Part shown: positions 50,028-60,098 of the stretch, one piece after another
Layout of the letters: the number at the start of each line of letters is the position of its first letter
Position numbering within the stretch: position 1 is the stretch's first letter
NCBI RefSeq assembly: GCF_001634365.1
Contig: NZ_CP014578.1
Location: forward strand, 3,658,001 to 3,722,000
Reading direction: 5' to 3'
Origin: Paraburkholderia phytofirmans OLGA172
GTDB lineage: Bacteria; Pseudomonadota; Gammaproteobacteria; Burkholderiales; Burkholderiaceae
DNA length: 64,000 nt
Notes under the pieces: generated by a model
What the model was told of the DNA's origin: nothing
Seen by the model: the letters and a program-made list of their open reading frames with translations, nothing else
Database searches by the model: none
Translations under genes and position numbers: made by a program

Positions 50028-51056
50028 TCACGCCTCGCGCAAAAAATCCTCGACGCTCGGATAGCGCAAGCGCACGTGCAATTCCTCTTTGAGGCGCCGG
50101 TTCACAAGCCGCCTCGATTCACGCATGAAGGACAGCGAGGTCGGCTCGATCTGCTGCTCCGCCTCCACGCGCGTGATGCGCGGCGCGTGTTCGAGGCCGA
50201 ACGCATCGGCCACCACGTCGAAGTACTCCCCCATTTTCAGCGACGTATCGTCCGATGCGTGGATTGCGCGCCCCGGCCGCCCGTGCGTAGCGAGGCGCAC
50301 GAGGATCGCGGCGAGGTCGTCGGCGTGGATGTGATTGGTATAGACGTCGTCGGCATCGATCAAGGCGGGGGTGCGCTTTTCCAGCCGCACGAGCGGCAGA
50401 CGGTTGCTCGCGTAGATGCCCGGAATCCGCGCGATGCTTGCGGCGATCACGCCTCGCGCAGTGGCACGCCGCAATTGCCGCTCGGCCGACACGCGGCGTT
50501 TGGCACGCGCATTGGCAGGCTGCGACGCGCGCGTCTCGTCGATCCACGCGCCGCCGCAATCGCCGTAGACGCCTGTCGTGCTCGCGTACACCAACTTCAC
50601 AGGCGCCCGCGGTGCGGCGGTCCAGCGCACCCTGTCGGGTACAATATTGGCTGCTTCAGATTCCGTCCACGAGGCACGAATGCGGCGCAACCCGCGGCGC
50701 AACCGCCCGACCGGCGCCAGCGCGCCGCGCGCGGCACGCAGCGCCCGATCGCGACGCGCGCTCAGCGTCGCAAGCAAGGCGCGGGTACGGCGGTCGTCAT
50801 CGCCGGTCTTTTGCGGCGGCGCGAGATGCAGCACCGTCGGCGCGAGGCCAGCAAGCCGCTTCAGGCTGCGGCGCGCGTCAAGGTCGCCGACCAGCGGCGT
50901 GACGCCAGCGGCGCGCAATTCGGCGCTGCGTTCGGCGTGGCTGGTGAGCGCGAAGACATGCGCGTGAGGCCGCAGCAAGGGCACGCAGCGCATGCCGACA
51001 TCACCGCAGCCAACGATCAACACGCGCGGCCGGCGTAAATTTCGTGTCGCTTTCAT
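50028..51056 (-). CDS. NAD-dependent epimerase/dehydratase-like protein (extended SDR)
   Basis: The protein has 342 residues. The N terminus RRPRVLIVGCGDVGMRCVPLL is a Rossmann GxGxxG site. LVYASTTGVYGDCGGAWIDE holds the serine and tyrosine-type active-site region of short-chain dehydrogenases. The remainder (DDLAAILVRLATHGRPGRAIHASDD) fits atypical SDRs related to YeeZ. An Arg-rich stretch at residues about 95-125 is longer than in many relatives. Substrate unknown. It diverges from the reductase gene. Confidence 0.8.
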   Translation of the reverse strand: MKATRNLRRPRVLIVGCGDVGMRCVPLLRPHAHVFALTSHAERSAELRAAGVTPLVGDLDARRSLKRLAGLAPTVLHLAPPQKTGDDDRRTRALLATLSARRDRALRAARGALAPVGRLRRGLRRIRASWTESEAANIVPDRVRWTAAPRAPVKLVYASTTGVYGDCGGAWIDETRASQPANARAKRRVSAERQLRRATARGVIAASIARIPGIYASNRLPLVRLEKRTPALIDADDVYTNHIHADDLAAILVRLATHGRPGRAIHASDDTSLKMGEYFDVVADAFGLEHAPRITRVEAEQQIEPTSLSFMRESRRLVNRRLKEELHVRLRYPSVEDFLREA

Positions 51057-51150
51057 GGTGGACGCATTGTAGCCGCCTGGCGCGGCAGGTACCGCACAGT
51101 TGCACCGCGGGTCCGATAACGATTACCGACTTTTCGATTTCGAACACTCT

Positions 51151-52182
51151 ATGGCTTTTAACGTCACGCTCCGGCAAAGCGGCCGGCAGTTTCAGGTAGA
51201 ACAGGACGAACCGGTCCTGATCGCGGCTTTACGCCAGGGCATCGGCCTGCCGTACGGCTGCAAGAACGGCGCCTGCGGCTCATGCAAAGGCACCGTGGTC
51301 AGCGGCCAGGTCGAACAGCGTCAGCATTCGTCGTCGGCCTTGTCGAACGATGAAAAGACGCGCGGCATGGCGCTCTTCTGCTGCGCGACGGCATGCTCCG
51401 ATCTCGAAGTGGATATCCGCGAAGTGGCCGGCGTGGGCGACGTGCAGGTCAAGAAACTGCCGTGCCGCGTGAACGCGATCGAGCGCAAGGCTGACGACGT
51501 CGTCGTGCTGAAGCTGCAACTGCCCGCCAACGAACGTCTGCAGTATCTGGCCGGCCAGTACCTCGAATTCATTCTGAAAGATGGCAAGCGCCGCAGCTAT
51601 TCGATGGCGAGCGCGCCACACACGGAAGGCCCGATCGAATTGCACCTCCGTCACATGCCCGGCGGCACGTTCACCGATCACGTCTTCAATACGATGAAGG
51701 AGCGCGACATCCTGCGCTTCGAGGCCCCGCTCGGCACCTTCTTCCTGCGTGAAGATTCGGACAAGCCGATCGTGCTGCTGGCCTCGGGCACCGGCTTCGC
51801 GCCGCTAAAGGCGATCGTCGAACATGCGGTGTTCAAGAACCTGAACCGCCCGATGACGTTGTACTGGGGCGCGCGCCGCAAGAAGGATCTGTATCTGCTC
51901 GATCTCGCCGAGCAATGGGCTCGCGAGATTCCGAACTTCAAGTTCGTGCCGGTGCTGTCGGAACCAGACGCGGGCGATGCGTGGACGGGCCGTGTCGGCT
52001 TCGTGCATCGCGCGGTGATCGAGGATCTGCCCGACCTGTCGCCGTATCAGGTGTACGCCTGCGGCGCACCGGTGATGGTCGAGTCGGCACAGCGCGACTT
52101 CACCCAGCATCATGGGCTGCCGGAGGACGAGTTCTACGCGGATTCCTTCACGAGCGAGGCGGATCTGGCGAACGCGGTTTGA
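51151..52182 (+). CDS. CDP-6-deoxy-delta-3,4-glucoseen reductase-like [2Fe-2S]/FAD reductase
   Basis: From the ATG at 51151 the protein has 343 residues. The N-terminal ferredoxin domain has GLPYGCKNGACGSCKGTVVSG and CCATACSDLEVD (four Cys ligands). The FAD domain shows RRRSYSMASAPHTEG-type sequence and the NAD domain IVLLASGTGFAPLKAIVEHAV and YQVYACGAPVMVESAQRDF. This architecture is shared with AscD-type reductases and with phenol hydroxylase P5. In Burkholderia it is annotated as the AscD-like enzyme, but no deoxysugar genes are nearby, so the true partner is unknown. Confidence 0.85.
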   Translation: MAFNVTLRQSGRQFQVEQDEPVLIAALRQGIGLPYGCKNGACGSCKGTVVSGQVEQRQHSSSALSNDEKTRGMALFCCATACSDLEVDIREVAGVGDVQVKKLPCRVNAIERKADDVVVLKLQLPANERLQYLAGQYLEFILKDGKRRSYSMASAPHTEGPIELHLRHMPGGTFTDHVFNTMKERDILRFEAPLGTFFLREDSDKPIVLLASGTGFAPLKAIVEHAVFKNLNRPMTLYWGARRKKDLYLLDLAEQWAREIPNFKFVPVLSEPDAGDAWTGRVGFVHRAVIEDLPDLSPYQVYACGAPVMVESAQRDFTQHHGLPEDEFYADSFTSEADLANAV

Positions 52183-52441
52183 GGCGGTGAATGGGTTGAT
52201 CGGGTGACGATTAACCCATTCACCAAAACGAAACAGGTACGCTGGCAGACTTGCATACATCCGCGTTGATGCGACTCTGTGCAAATTCATGGTTTACACC
52301 AGCGCTTTCCTTGTCGTATTCTTTCGCGCATGAACCGCATCCAGTCCGAACTCCGACGTCGCCGCTCGCCGCTCCCTTAGGGACGCCGCTGGCTTCGTCA
52401 CGGATTCGCGCCGCACACAGGCGCTAGCAGTTCGGATCATG
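52183..52441. other. Intergenic region before the aminotransferase
   Basis: No gene is supported. The minus-strand frames here read through sequence that ends at a terminator and look like shadows. Confidence 0.4.
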
Positions 52442-52469
52442 AAAGCCACGGCATGCCGTGGCTTTTTTG
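52442..52469. terminator. Intrinsic terminator
   Basis: AAGCCACGGCATGCCGTGGC is self-complementary and followed by TTTTTTG. It may close the reductase transcript before the aminotransferase promoter. Confidence 0.8.
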
Positions 52470-52555
52470 TTTGCTTTTTTTGTTTCCCCCGGCCCCTGTT
52501 TCGTATTGGCCAACCGCTCATCAACCCTTCACCCCGCTGTCTGGAGCCCGCCGTC

Positions 52556-53740
52556 ATGAATTTCAATGAGTACCCGATCGAGTCGCTGATGAGCATCACG
52601 AACCGGCCCGAAATCGTTTTCACGCACGGCAAGGGCTCGTGGCTCTATGACAATAACGGCAAGCGATATCTGGACTTCATCCAGGGCTGGGCGGTCAACA
52701 GCCTCGGCCATTGCAACGACGGCATGATCGAAGCGCTGAATAAGCAGGCACAACTGCTGATCAACCCATCGCCGGCTTTCTACAACGAGCCGATGGCGCA
52801 ACTCGCAGGCCTGCTTACGCAGCACAGCTGTTTCGACAAAGTGTTCTTCGCGAACAGCGGCGCCGAAGCGAACGAAGGCGCGATCAAGCTCGCGCGCAAG
52901 TGGGGCAGGAAGTTCAAGGACGGCGCGTTCGAAATCATCACGTTCGATCACAGCTTCCACGGCCGCACCCTCGCCACCATGTCCGCAAGCGGCAAGCCGG
53001 GCTGGGACACGATCTACGCGCCGCAAGTGCCGGGCTTCCCGAAAGCGGATCTGAACGACATCGCGTCGGTTGAAAAGCTCATCAACGCGAAGACCGTCGC
53101 CGTGATGCTCGAGCCAATTCAGGGCGAAGGCGGCGTGATTCCCGCCACGCGCGAATTCATGCAGCAACTGCGCGCGCTGACCAAGCAGCACAACCTGCTG
53201 CTGATCGTCGACGAAGTGCAGAGCGGCTGTGGCCGCGCCGGCACCTTGTTCGCGTATGAACTGTCGGGCATCGAGCCGGACATCATGACGCTCGGCAAAG
53301 GCATCGGCGGCGGCGTGCCGCTCGCGGCGCTGCTCTCGAAAGCCGACATCGCCGTGTTCGAACCAGGCGACCAGGGCGGCACTTACAACGGCAATCCGCT
53401 GATGAGCGCGGTCGGCTATTCGGTGATCTCGCAATTGACCGCGCCGGGCTTCCTCGAAGACGTGCGCGCGCGCGGCGAGTATCTGCGCGCCAGGCTGCTC
53501 GAATTGTCGGAAGAACGCGGTTTCGAAGGCGAACGCGGTGAAGGCCTGCTGCGCGCCCTGCTGCTCGGCAAGGACATCGGCAATCAGATCGTCGAGAAGG
53601 CTCGTGTGATGCAACCCGACGGCCTGCTGCTGAACGCGGCGCGTCCGAACCTGCTGCGCTTCATGCCGGCGCTGAACGTCACGAACGAAGAAATCGACCA
53701 GATGATGGCGATGCTGCGGTCGATTCTCGACACGCTGTAA
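52556..53740 (+). CDS. argD: Acetylornithine-type class III aminotransferase
   Basis: The protein has 394 residues from the ATG at 52556. It is a PLP enzyme of fold type [22 protein letters not shown] (PLP phosphate cup), [40 protein letters not shown] (PLP Asp) and [19 protein letters not shown] (Schiff-base Lys). This is the signature of acetylornithine aminotransferase and related succinylornithine or diaminopimelate enzymes. The symbol argD is the best guess; the substrate cannot be decided by eye. It is followed by a GNAT gene. Confidence 0.85.
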   Translation: MNFNEYPIESLMSITNRPEIVFTHGKGSWLYDNNGKRYLDFIQGWAVNSLGHCNDGMIEALNKQAQLLINPSPAFYNEPMAQLAGLLTQHSCFDKVFFANSGAEANEGAIKLARKWGRKFKDGAFEIITFDHSFHGRTLATMSASGKPGWDTIYAPQVPGFPKADLNDIASVEKLINAKTVAVMLEPIQGEGGVIPATREFMQQLRALTKQHNLLLIVDEVQSGCGRAGTLFAYELSGIEPDIMTLGKGIGGGVPLAALLSKADIAVFEPGDQGGTYNGNPLMSAVGYSVISQLTAPGFLEDVRARGEYLRARLLELSEERGFEGERGEGLLRALLLGKDIGNQIVEKARVMQPDGLLLNAARPNLLRFMPALNVTNEEIDQMMAMLRSILDTL

Positions 53741-53758
53741 TCACAGAGGAAAGCGCGT

Positions 53759-54223
53759 ATGACGAGCGCAACGCTATCGATCCGCCGCTTCGAAGCGAGC
53801 GACACCGACGCCGTGGTCGCGCTGTGGCAGGAAGCATTCCCCGAGTACCGGGACGTGACGAGGCCGCAGCGCAATCCGCACCTGTCGATCGCCAACAAGC
53901 TGGCGACGCAACCGGAACTGTTCTTTGTCGCAGTGTTCGGCGAGCGTATCGTCGGCACAGTGATGGGTGGCTACGACGGGCACCGAGGCTGGCTGTATTC
54001 GCTCGCGGTGGATGAATCGTTGCGTCGTCACGGCATCGGCACGCGTCTGGTCGCGCATGTCGAATCCGCGTTGACCGAACGTGGATGCCCAAAGCTGAAC
54101 TTGCAGGTGCTGTCCGCGAAGGCCGACGTGCGGGCGTTCTATGAGGCACTCGGTTATCGCGCGGATGCCGTGATCAGTCTCGGCAAACGCCTTGGTGAAC
54201 TGGTGGAAACGCCGGCCGCTTAG
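53759..54223 (+). CDS. GNAT family N-acetyltransferase
   Basis: The protein has 154 residues with the acetyl-CoA-binding pattern WLYSLAVDESLRRHGIGTRLVAHVESALTERGCPKLNLQVL (Q/R-x-x-G-x-G/A). The N-terminal LSIRRFEASDTDAVVALWQEAFP is typical. It lies 18 bases after the aminotransferase and is probably co-transcribed. Substrate unknown. A terminator follows. Confidence 0.88.
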   Translation: MTSATLSIRRFEASDTDAVVALWQEAFPEYRDVTRPQRNPHLSIANKLATQPELFFVAVFGERIVGTVMGGYDGHRGWLYSLAVDESLRRHGIGTRLVAHVESALTERGCPKLNLQVLSAKADVRAFYEALGYRADAVISLGKRLGELVETPAA

Positions 54224-54248
54224 GCGCCGGGCAAGCGCTTGAATAGAA

Positions 54249-54289
54249 AAAGGCCGCATGCGCGATTGAAACGCATGCGGCCTTCTTTA
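54249..54289 (+). terminator. Terminator after the GNAT gene
   Basis: GGCCGCATGCG and CGCATGCGGCC pair around nine bases and are followed by TTCTTT. An A run on the other side lets it work for both strands, including the converging liv operon. Confidence 0.85.
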
Positions 54290-54339
54290 CGGCTAAGGCA
54301 AACCTGGTCCGGGTTATTTACCCAGTTCATTTACCCAAC

Positions 54340-55056
54340 TTACTCGCCCAGATAAGCCGCCCGAACCTTCGGATCATCGAGCATCTGCTTCGCGTCACCG
54401 GACATCGTCACCAGACCCGAGTCCATCACGTAGCCGCGGTTCGCCGCCTGCAACGCGAGACGCGCGTTCTGCTCGACCAGCAGCACTGTCATGCCTTCAG
54501 CCGAGATCGCCCGCACCACTTCGAAGATCTTCTCGACCATGATCGGCGACAGACCCATCGACGGTTCGTCGAGCAACAACAGCTTCGGCTTGCTGATGAT
54601 CGCGCGCGCCATGGCCAGCATCTGCTGTTCGCCGCCCGAGAGCGTGCCTGCGTACTGCGTCGCCCGTTCCTTCAGGCGCGGGAAGAAGCCGAACATGCGA
54701 TCGACGTCCGCCTTGATGGCGTCCGTATCGTTACGCAGATAAGCACCCATCTGCATGTTCTCAACGATCGACATGCGCGAGAAGATGCCACGGCCTTCCG
54801 GCACCATCGCCAGACCGCGCTTGAGCAGTTCGTGCGCCGGGATGCCTTTGATCGACTGGCCCATGTACTCGATGTCGCCCGCCGAGTACGGCTTCAGACC
54901 CGTGATCGCCTTCATCGTCGTGGTCTTGCCCGCGCCGTTCGCGCCGATCAGCGTGACCAGCTCGCCCTGCGCGACTTCGAGGTCGATACCCTTGACTGCC
55001 TGGATGCCGCCGTAATTGACCTGCAGGCCCTTGATTTTCAACATTGCCGTTGCCAT
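54340..55056 (-). CDS. livF: Branched-chain amino-acid ABC transporter ATPase LivF
   Basis: The protein has 238 residues with Walker A LIGANGAGKTTTM, signature LSGGEQQML and Walker B LLLLDEPSMGL. It is one of two ATPases for import of leucine, isoleucine and valine. Its ATG shares a base with the stop of livG. It is the last gene of the operon. Confidence 0.95.
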   Translation of the reverse strand: MATAMLKIKGLQVNYGGIQAVKGIDLEVAQGELVTLIGANGAGKTTTMKAITGLKPYSAGDIEYMGQSIKGIPAHELLKRGLAMVPEGRGIFSRMSIVENMQMGAYLRNDTDAIKADVDRMFGFFPRLKERATQYAGTLSGGEQQMLAMARAIISKPKLLLLDEPSMGLSPIMVEKIFEVVRAISAEGMTVLLVEQNARLALQAANRGYVMDSGLVTMSGDAKQMLDDPKVRAAYLGE

Positions 55057-55856
55057 TAGTGGACCCCCGCACCCAGATAAGCTTCGATCACCTTCGGATC
55101 CTTCTGCACGTCTGAAGGCAAACCTTGCGCAATCACCTTGCCATAGTCGAGCACCGTCATCTGGTTGCACAGACCCATCACCAGTTTCACGTCGTGCTCG
55201 ATCAGGAGAATCGTCTTGCCGTCGCTGCGGATCTTGTCGAGCAGCTTGGTCAGCTCGACCTTTTCCGTTGCGTTCATGCCGGCAGCCGGTTCGTCCAGCG
55301 CGAGCAGTTTCGGATCCGTAGCCAGTGCGCGGGCGATTTCCAGCCGACGCTGGTGACCGTACGACAGATTGCGCGACGTGTAGTCCGCGTACTGCGCAAT
55401 GCCGACGTACTCCAGCAATTCGATTGCGCGTTCCTTGATCTCGCGCTCTTCCTTGCGCTCGGCCGGCGTCTGGAACACCGCGCCGATCAGACCGTGCTTC
55501 GTGCGCACGTGACGGCCGACCATCACGTTTTCCAGCGCGGTCATGCCGCCGAACAAACGGATGTTCTGGAACGTGCGGGCAATCCCCGCCTTCGCCACCT
55601 GATACACAGCGGTCGGCGTGTATTGCACGTTGTCGAGCTTGAACTCGCCCGAATCGGGTGTGTACAGACCCGTGATCACATTAAAGAAGGTCGTCTTGCC
55701 GGCGCCGTTCGGACCGATCAGACCATAAATCTGGCCCGCCTTGATCTGCAGGCCGACGTCGGACAAAGCCTGCAGGCCGCCGAAGCGCTTGTTCACGCCT
55801 TTCACCGACAGGCGGATCTGATCGCTGCCCACGTTGTTGCTTACGTTATCGCTCAT
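55056..55856 (-). CDS. livG: Branched-chain amino-acid ABC transporter ATPase LivG
   Basis: The protein has 266 residues with Walker A GLIGPNGAGKTTFFN, signature LSYGHQRRLEIARAL and Walker B LLALDEPAAGMN. It is the second cytoplasmic ATPase of the transporter. A 190-base gap with hairpin repeats separates it from livM, in contrast to its tight coupling with livF. Confidence 0.95.
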   Translation of the reverse strand: MSDNVSNNVGSDQIRLSVKGVNKRFGGLQALSDVGLQIKAGQIYGLIGPNGAGKTTFFNVITGLYTPDSGEFKLDNVQYTPTAVYQVAKAGIARTFQNIRLFGGMTALENVMVGRHVRTKHGLIGAVFQTPAERKEEREIKERAIELLEYVGIAQYADYTSRNLSYGHQRRLEIARALATDPKLLALDEPAAGMNATEKVELTKLLDKIRSDGKTILLIEHDVKLVMGLCNQMTVLDYGKVIAQGLPSDVQKDPKVIEAYLGAGVH

Positions 55857-55871
55857 ATGTTTTCTCCTGTC

Positions 55872-56038
55872 GACCTGAGTTAGCGCTTCAGCGCTTACTC
55901 AGGTCCCATGCACCGCTGTCGACCTGAGTTAGCGTGTCGACCGGAGTTGGCGCTTTAGCGCTTACTCCGGTCCCATGCTTACTCAGGTCCCATGCATCGC
56001 TGTCGACCGGAGTTAGCACTTCAGTGCTTACTCCGGTC
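55872..56038. repeat. Array of related 34-base hairpin elements in the livM-livG gap
   Basis: Full units lie at 55872-55905, 55939-55972 and 56005-56038. Each folds as a 9-bp lower stem, one unpaired T on each side, a 5-bp upper stem and a 4-base loop. The lower stems are GACCTGAGT/ACTCAGGTC in the first unit and GACCGGAGT/ACTCCGGTC in the other two. The upper stems are AGCGC/GCGCT, GGCGC/GCGCT and AGCAC/GTGCT. Half units (55921-55934 and 55978-55989) flank the second unit. CCATGCAYCGCTG spacers repeat between units. Confidence 0.9.
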
Positions 56039-56046
56039 CCATGGCC

Positions 56047-57216
56047 TCAGGCGCGCACCGGCTTCTTGCCAGCGCGCTTCGCCAGTTTCGCAATCTTGTC
56101 TTCGTGCTTCGGCGACGGCCACAGGCCTTCCGAGCGGTACAGCATGATCACGACCATCGCGAGGCCGTACAGCAACTGACGGATCACTTCGGTATCGACG
56201 ATTTCATGGCCGAAGATCATGTTCTGCAACGGACCCATCGTCGAGCGCAGGAATTCCGGGAACACCGCAAGCAGCACCGCACCGAGAATCACACCAGGGA
56301 TGTGGCCCATGCCGCCCAGCACCACGCACGCCAGCACCACGACCGATTCCCAGAACGTGAACGATTCCGGCGACACGAAGCCCTGGAACGAACCGAACAT
56401 CGCGCCCGACAGGCCGCCGAACGACGCGCCCATCGCGAAGGCCAGCAGCTTCACGTTACGGGTGTTGATGCCCATTGCCTTGGCGGCGATTTCGTCTTCA
56501 CGGATCGCGGCCCATGCACGGCCGATCCGCGAGTGCTGCAAACGCGTACAGGTCCAGATCACGAACAGCGCGCACAACACGAACAGGTAGTAATACATGT
56601 ACACCGACGGGAACGAGAACCCGAGGAACGTGTGTGTCTGCGCCAGACTGAAGCCGCCCACCTGCACCGGATCGATCCCCGTGATCCCCTTCGGGCCATT
56701 GGTGATGTTGACCGGACGGTCGAGGTTGTTCATGAAGATCCGCACGATTTCCCCGAAGCCCAGGGTCACGATGGCGAGGTAGTCGCCACGCAGCCGCAAG
56801 GTCGGCGCGCCGAGCAGGACGCCGAAGGTCGCGGCGAGCCCCATGGCGATCGGCACGATGATCCAGATCGGCACATGCAGCCCGTTCGGCGCCAGATGCG
56901 CGATCCACTCGAACTGCGAGGTCAGGTGGGGCGAACTCAGCAAAGCGGCAACGTAGGCGCCGATGGCGTAGAACGCGATATAGCCCAGGTCCAGCAGGCC
57001 GGCGAAGCCGACCACCACGTTGAGACCCAGCGCCAGCATCACATACAGCATGGCGAAGTCGAGCACGCGGACCCAGTAGTTGCCGCCTGCCGCGCCGATG
57101 ATCATCGGCGCCGCGATCACGAAGATCGCGGTGATGATGCCGACGGTCAGCGTCTTCGTCAGGTTCTTTTCAGGGATGAGCGTCGTGGACGGCTCGATCG
57201 GTTGAATTGAGGTCAT
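56047..57216 (-). CDS. livM: Branched-chain amino-acid ABC transporter permease LivM
   Basis: The protein has 389 residues with about ten membrane segments. [45 protein letters not shown] is the LivM signature. It pairs with LivH to form the membrane channel. It is 13 bases downstream of the livH stop. Confidence 0.94.
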   Translation of the reverse strand: [389 protein letters not shown]

Positions 57217-57229
57217 GTCTGTCTACTCC

Positions 57230-58180
57230 TTATGCTCGATCCGCAACACGTTCGCCCAAGAGGCCCGACGGACGGAACACCAGCACGCTGATCAGCACGA
57301 TGAATGCGAACACGTCCTGGTAGTTACTGCCGAATACACCGCCCGTGAGGTTGCCGATATAACCCGCCCCCAACTGTTCGATCAGGCCGAGCAGCACGCC
57401 GCCCACCATGGCCCCGCCGAGGTTGCCGATGCCGCCCAGCACCGCCGCGGTAAAGGCCTTCAGACCTGGGATGAAGCCCATATAGAAGTGTGCGTTGCCG
57501 TATTCGGACGCGATCATCACGCCGGCCAAGGCGGCCAACGCCGAGCCGATCATGAAGGTTGCCGAAATCACGAAGTTCGGGTTCACGCCCATCAGGCTGG
57601 CGACGCCCGGGTTCTCAGCGATCGCACGCATCGCACGGCCGAGCCTGGTCTTGTGCACCAGCAGCAGCAGACCGCCCATCACGAGGAACGCCACGACAAT
57701 GATCACGATTTCGGTCATCGAGATCACGGCGCCAGGCGTCGTGTCGGTGGCCTTGATCACGTTGATCGGGTCGGTGGGCAACAGCTGCGGGAACGGCAGC
57801 GGGTTGCGCGACCAGATCATCATCGCGAGGGTTTGCAGCAGGATCGACACGCCGATCGCGGTGATCAGCGGGGCGAGACGCGGCGCTTTACGCAACGGCC
57901 GGTAGGCCACGCGCTCGATCGTGTAGCCGACCACCGAGCAAACCACTGCCGCGATGATCAACGCAATGACGAGCGTCGGCACATTGCCGAGGCCGGGGAA
58001 GTGGTTCTGAAGCACGCCTATGGCCGAGAGCGCAACCATCGCGCCTACCATCAACACATCGCCATGCGCGAAGTTGATGATGCCCAAGATGCCGTAAACC
58101 ATCGTATAGCCCAGTGCGATGATGGCGTAAACGCTGCCAAGCACCAGCCCGTTGAGGACCTGCTGGATGAAGATATCCAT
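57230..58180 (-). CDS. livH: Branched-chain amino-acid ABC transporter permease LivH
   Basis: The protein has 316 residues. MDIFIQQVLNGLVLGSVYAIIALGYTMVYGILGIINFAHGDVLMVGA is diagnostic for LivH. AVLGGIGNLGGAMVGGVLLGLIEQL marks the C-terminal family motif. The operon order is livK, livH, livM, livG, livF. Confidence 0.95.
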   Translation of the reverse strand: MDIFIQQVLNGLVLGSVYAIIALGYTMVYGILGIINFAHGDVLMVGAMVALSAIGVLQNHFPGLGNVPTLVIALIIAAVVCSVVGYTIERVAYRPLRKAPRLAPLITAIGVSILLQTLAMMIWSRNPLPFPQLLPTDPINVIKATDTTPGAVISMTEIVIIVVAFLVMGGLLLLVHKTRLGRAMRAIAENPGVASLMGVNPNFVISATFMIGSALAALAGVMIASEYGNAHFYMGFIPGLKAFTAAVLGGIGNLGGAMVGGVLLGLIEQLGAGYIGNLTGGVFGSNYQDVFAFIVLISVLVFRPSGLLGERVADRA

Positions 58181-58409
58181 TTAATGCTCCTTAGCCCGTG
58201 CGACTGGATTCGCGTTCTTCATCAGCCGGTGGGCGGTGATGCGGGACGGAATCTCAACGGCACTGCGGGTACTGATGTAAAAGACCGGTAAGGGTTATCC
58301 GCCATCCGGTTCGTCTTACGACTGGGATGCAGCCGGGGACTCGCCGATGGCGGATGCAAAAACGGCACCGTTGGGTGGTGTCGGTGCCGTCAGGCTGAAC
58401 GTCCCGTCA

Positions 58410-59609
58410 TCACATCTTTACGACGTCGAGAACCGCTTTCTTGCCGTCCTTGAAGTCGTAAAGCGTAATGGCGCCCTCTTTCAAATCACCCTTGTCGTCG
58501 AACGCGATGTGGCCGATTACCCCGTTGTAATCGGTGGACGGCATCGCAGCCAGCACCTTGGGCGCCTCGATCGAATTGGCGCGCTTCATTGCATCGACAA
58601 TCACGTACACAGCGTCATACGTGAACGGTGCGTAAATCTGCACCGGCGTGTGGAAGCGGTCGACGTACTTCTTCTCGAAGTCCGCTCCCTTGTCCATTTT
58701 CGAAAGCGCGAGTCCCGCCTCCGAACAGACCAGGTTTTGCACGGCGGTTCCCGCCAGCTCACCCACCTTGTCGGTACACACGCCGTCGCCGCCAAGGATT
58801 TTTGCCCTGATACCGAGCGCCGCCGCCTGTTTGGTGAACGGCCCGCCCGTTGCGTCCATGCCGCCGAACATGATCACGTCCGGCTGAACACTCTTGATCT
58901 TTCCAAGGACGGCCTGAAACTCCGTTGCCCTGTCATTCGTAGTTTCGCGCGCGACGATCTTCGCCCCGCTCGCCAGTACCGTCTTCGCGAACTCGTCGGC
59001 CAATCCCTTGCCGTACACGGTCGAGTCGTCGACGATCGCGATGCGTTTCGCGCCGAGCACTTTCGTTGCGTAGTTGGCAAGCGCCGGCCCCTGCTGGGCA
59101 TCGGTCGCGACCACCCGATAAGTCGTCTTGAAACCTTGCTGCGTATACCCCGGGTTCGTCGACGACGGCGAGATCTGCACGATCCCGGCATCGCTATAGA
59201 TCTTCGACGCCGGAATCGAAACGCCCGAATTCAGGTGCCCGACCACGGCGACCACATGATCGTCGACGAATTTTTCGGCGACGGCCGTACCCGTTTTCGG
59301 GTCCGCGGCGTCATCTTGCGCGTCGAGCTCCAGCTGGATCTTGTGACCGTCGATAGTCAAACCCTGCGTGTTGATTTCCTCGACCGCCAGACGCGCGCCG
59401 TTTTCATTGTCTTTACCGAGGTGCGCGATAGGACCCGTCAATGGGGCCGCATGACCGATTTTCACGACAGTCGCTTCACTCGCCGGTGCCGCTGCCGCCG
59501 TGGCAGCCGATGCCGCGGCTCCCGCCTCACCTTCCTGTTTCTTGCCGCATGCGGTCAACATCGCAACCGCGGTCACGATGGACACGGCGTAAGCAAATTT
59601 GACTCGCAT
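58410..59609 (-). CDS. livK: Branched-chain amino-acid ABC transporter substrate-binding protein
   Basis: From the ATG at 59609 the protein has 399 residues. MRVKFAYAVSIVTAVAMLTAC ends in a lipoprotein-type site before GKKQEG. An Ala-rich linker follows, then VVKIGHAAPLTGPIAHLGKDNENGARLAVEEIN, the start of the leucine-binding (peripheral binding protein type I) domain. It captures the amino acid in the periplasm and docks on LivHM. A gap of about 230 bases before livH contains a hairpin and is common in this operon type. Confidence 0.92.
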   Translation of the reverse strand: MRVKFAYAVSIVTAVAMLTACGKKQEGEAGAAASAATAAAAPASEATVVKIGHAAPLTGPIAHLGKDNENGARLAVEEINTQGLTIDGHKIQLELDAQDDAADPKTGTAVAEKFVDDHVVAVVGHLNSGVSIPASKIYSDAGIVQISPSSTNPGYTQQGFKTTYRVVATDAQQGPALANYATKVLGAKRIAIVDDSTVYGKGLADEFAKTVLASGAKIVARETTNDRATEFQAVLGKIKSVQPDVIMFGGMDATGGPFTKQAAALGIRAKILGGDGVCTDKVGELAGTAVQNLVCSEAGLALSKMDKGADFEKKYVDRFHTPVQIYAPFTYDAVYVIVDAMKRANSIEAPKVLAAMPSTDYNGVIGHIAFDDKGDLKEGAITLYDFKDGKKAVLDVVKM

Positions 59610-60098
59610 TATGTAGGTCTCCCGCGCCTTGCAAAATCCGTTGTTCGGGACCCGGAGGCCTTGAGAACGCGCGCATTGTAACTCCAATTATGCGACGCGC
59701 AATATTGTTGAAACGGTGGGGTTTTCCTGCATTGCAACCTTATTTTGAGAGAGGAATCCCACCATTGGCGCAACCCGGTTGCGACTATTTCCCGTGCACC
59801 AGTTGCACCACCGTTGCGCCCAATGGCATCAAGTGTTGTAGCGATATGCCTCGATCGCCGATTGCGCCGTGGTCCGCGTTAAGTATTACGTTTTCATTGA
59901 TATCAAGACACACGCACTATTTTAGTGCACCAAAAATCGGTGCAACGTCTCTGACACGGTTTAAACGGGGTCACATCATCGGAAAATCGATTAAATGCCA
60001 AATCGCAATTCAAAAGAATTTGTGTGGGAGCACACTTAAAACGGCTCGACGCGGTGTTCTGGCACTTTATTCAGAGAGACTCACGAATCTACGGGCGT
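59610..60098. other. 489-base intergenic region
   Basis: A/T-rich DNA upstream of livK. The plus-strand frame 59690-60100 shows no family pattern or start signal. I see no RNA gene. It presumably holds the livK promoter. Confidence 0.4.
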
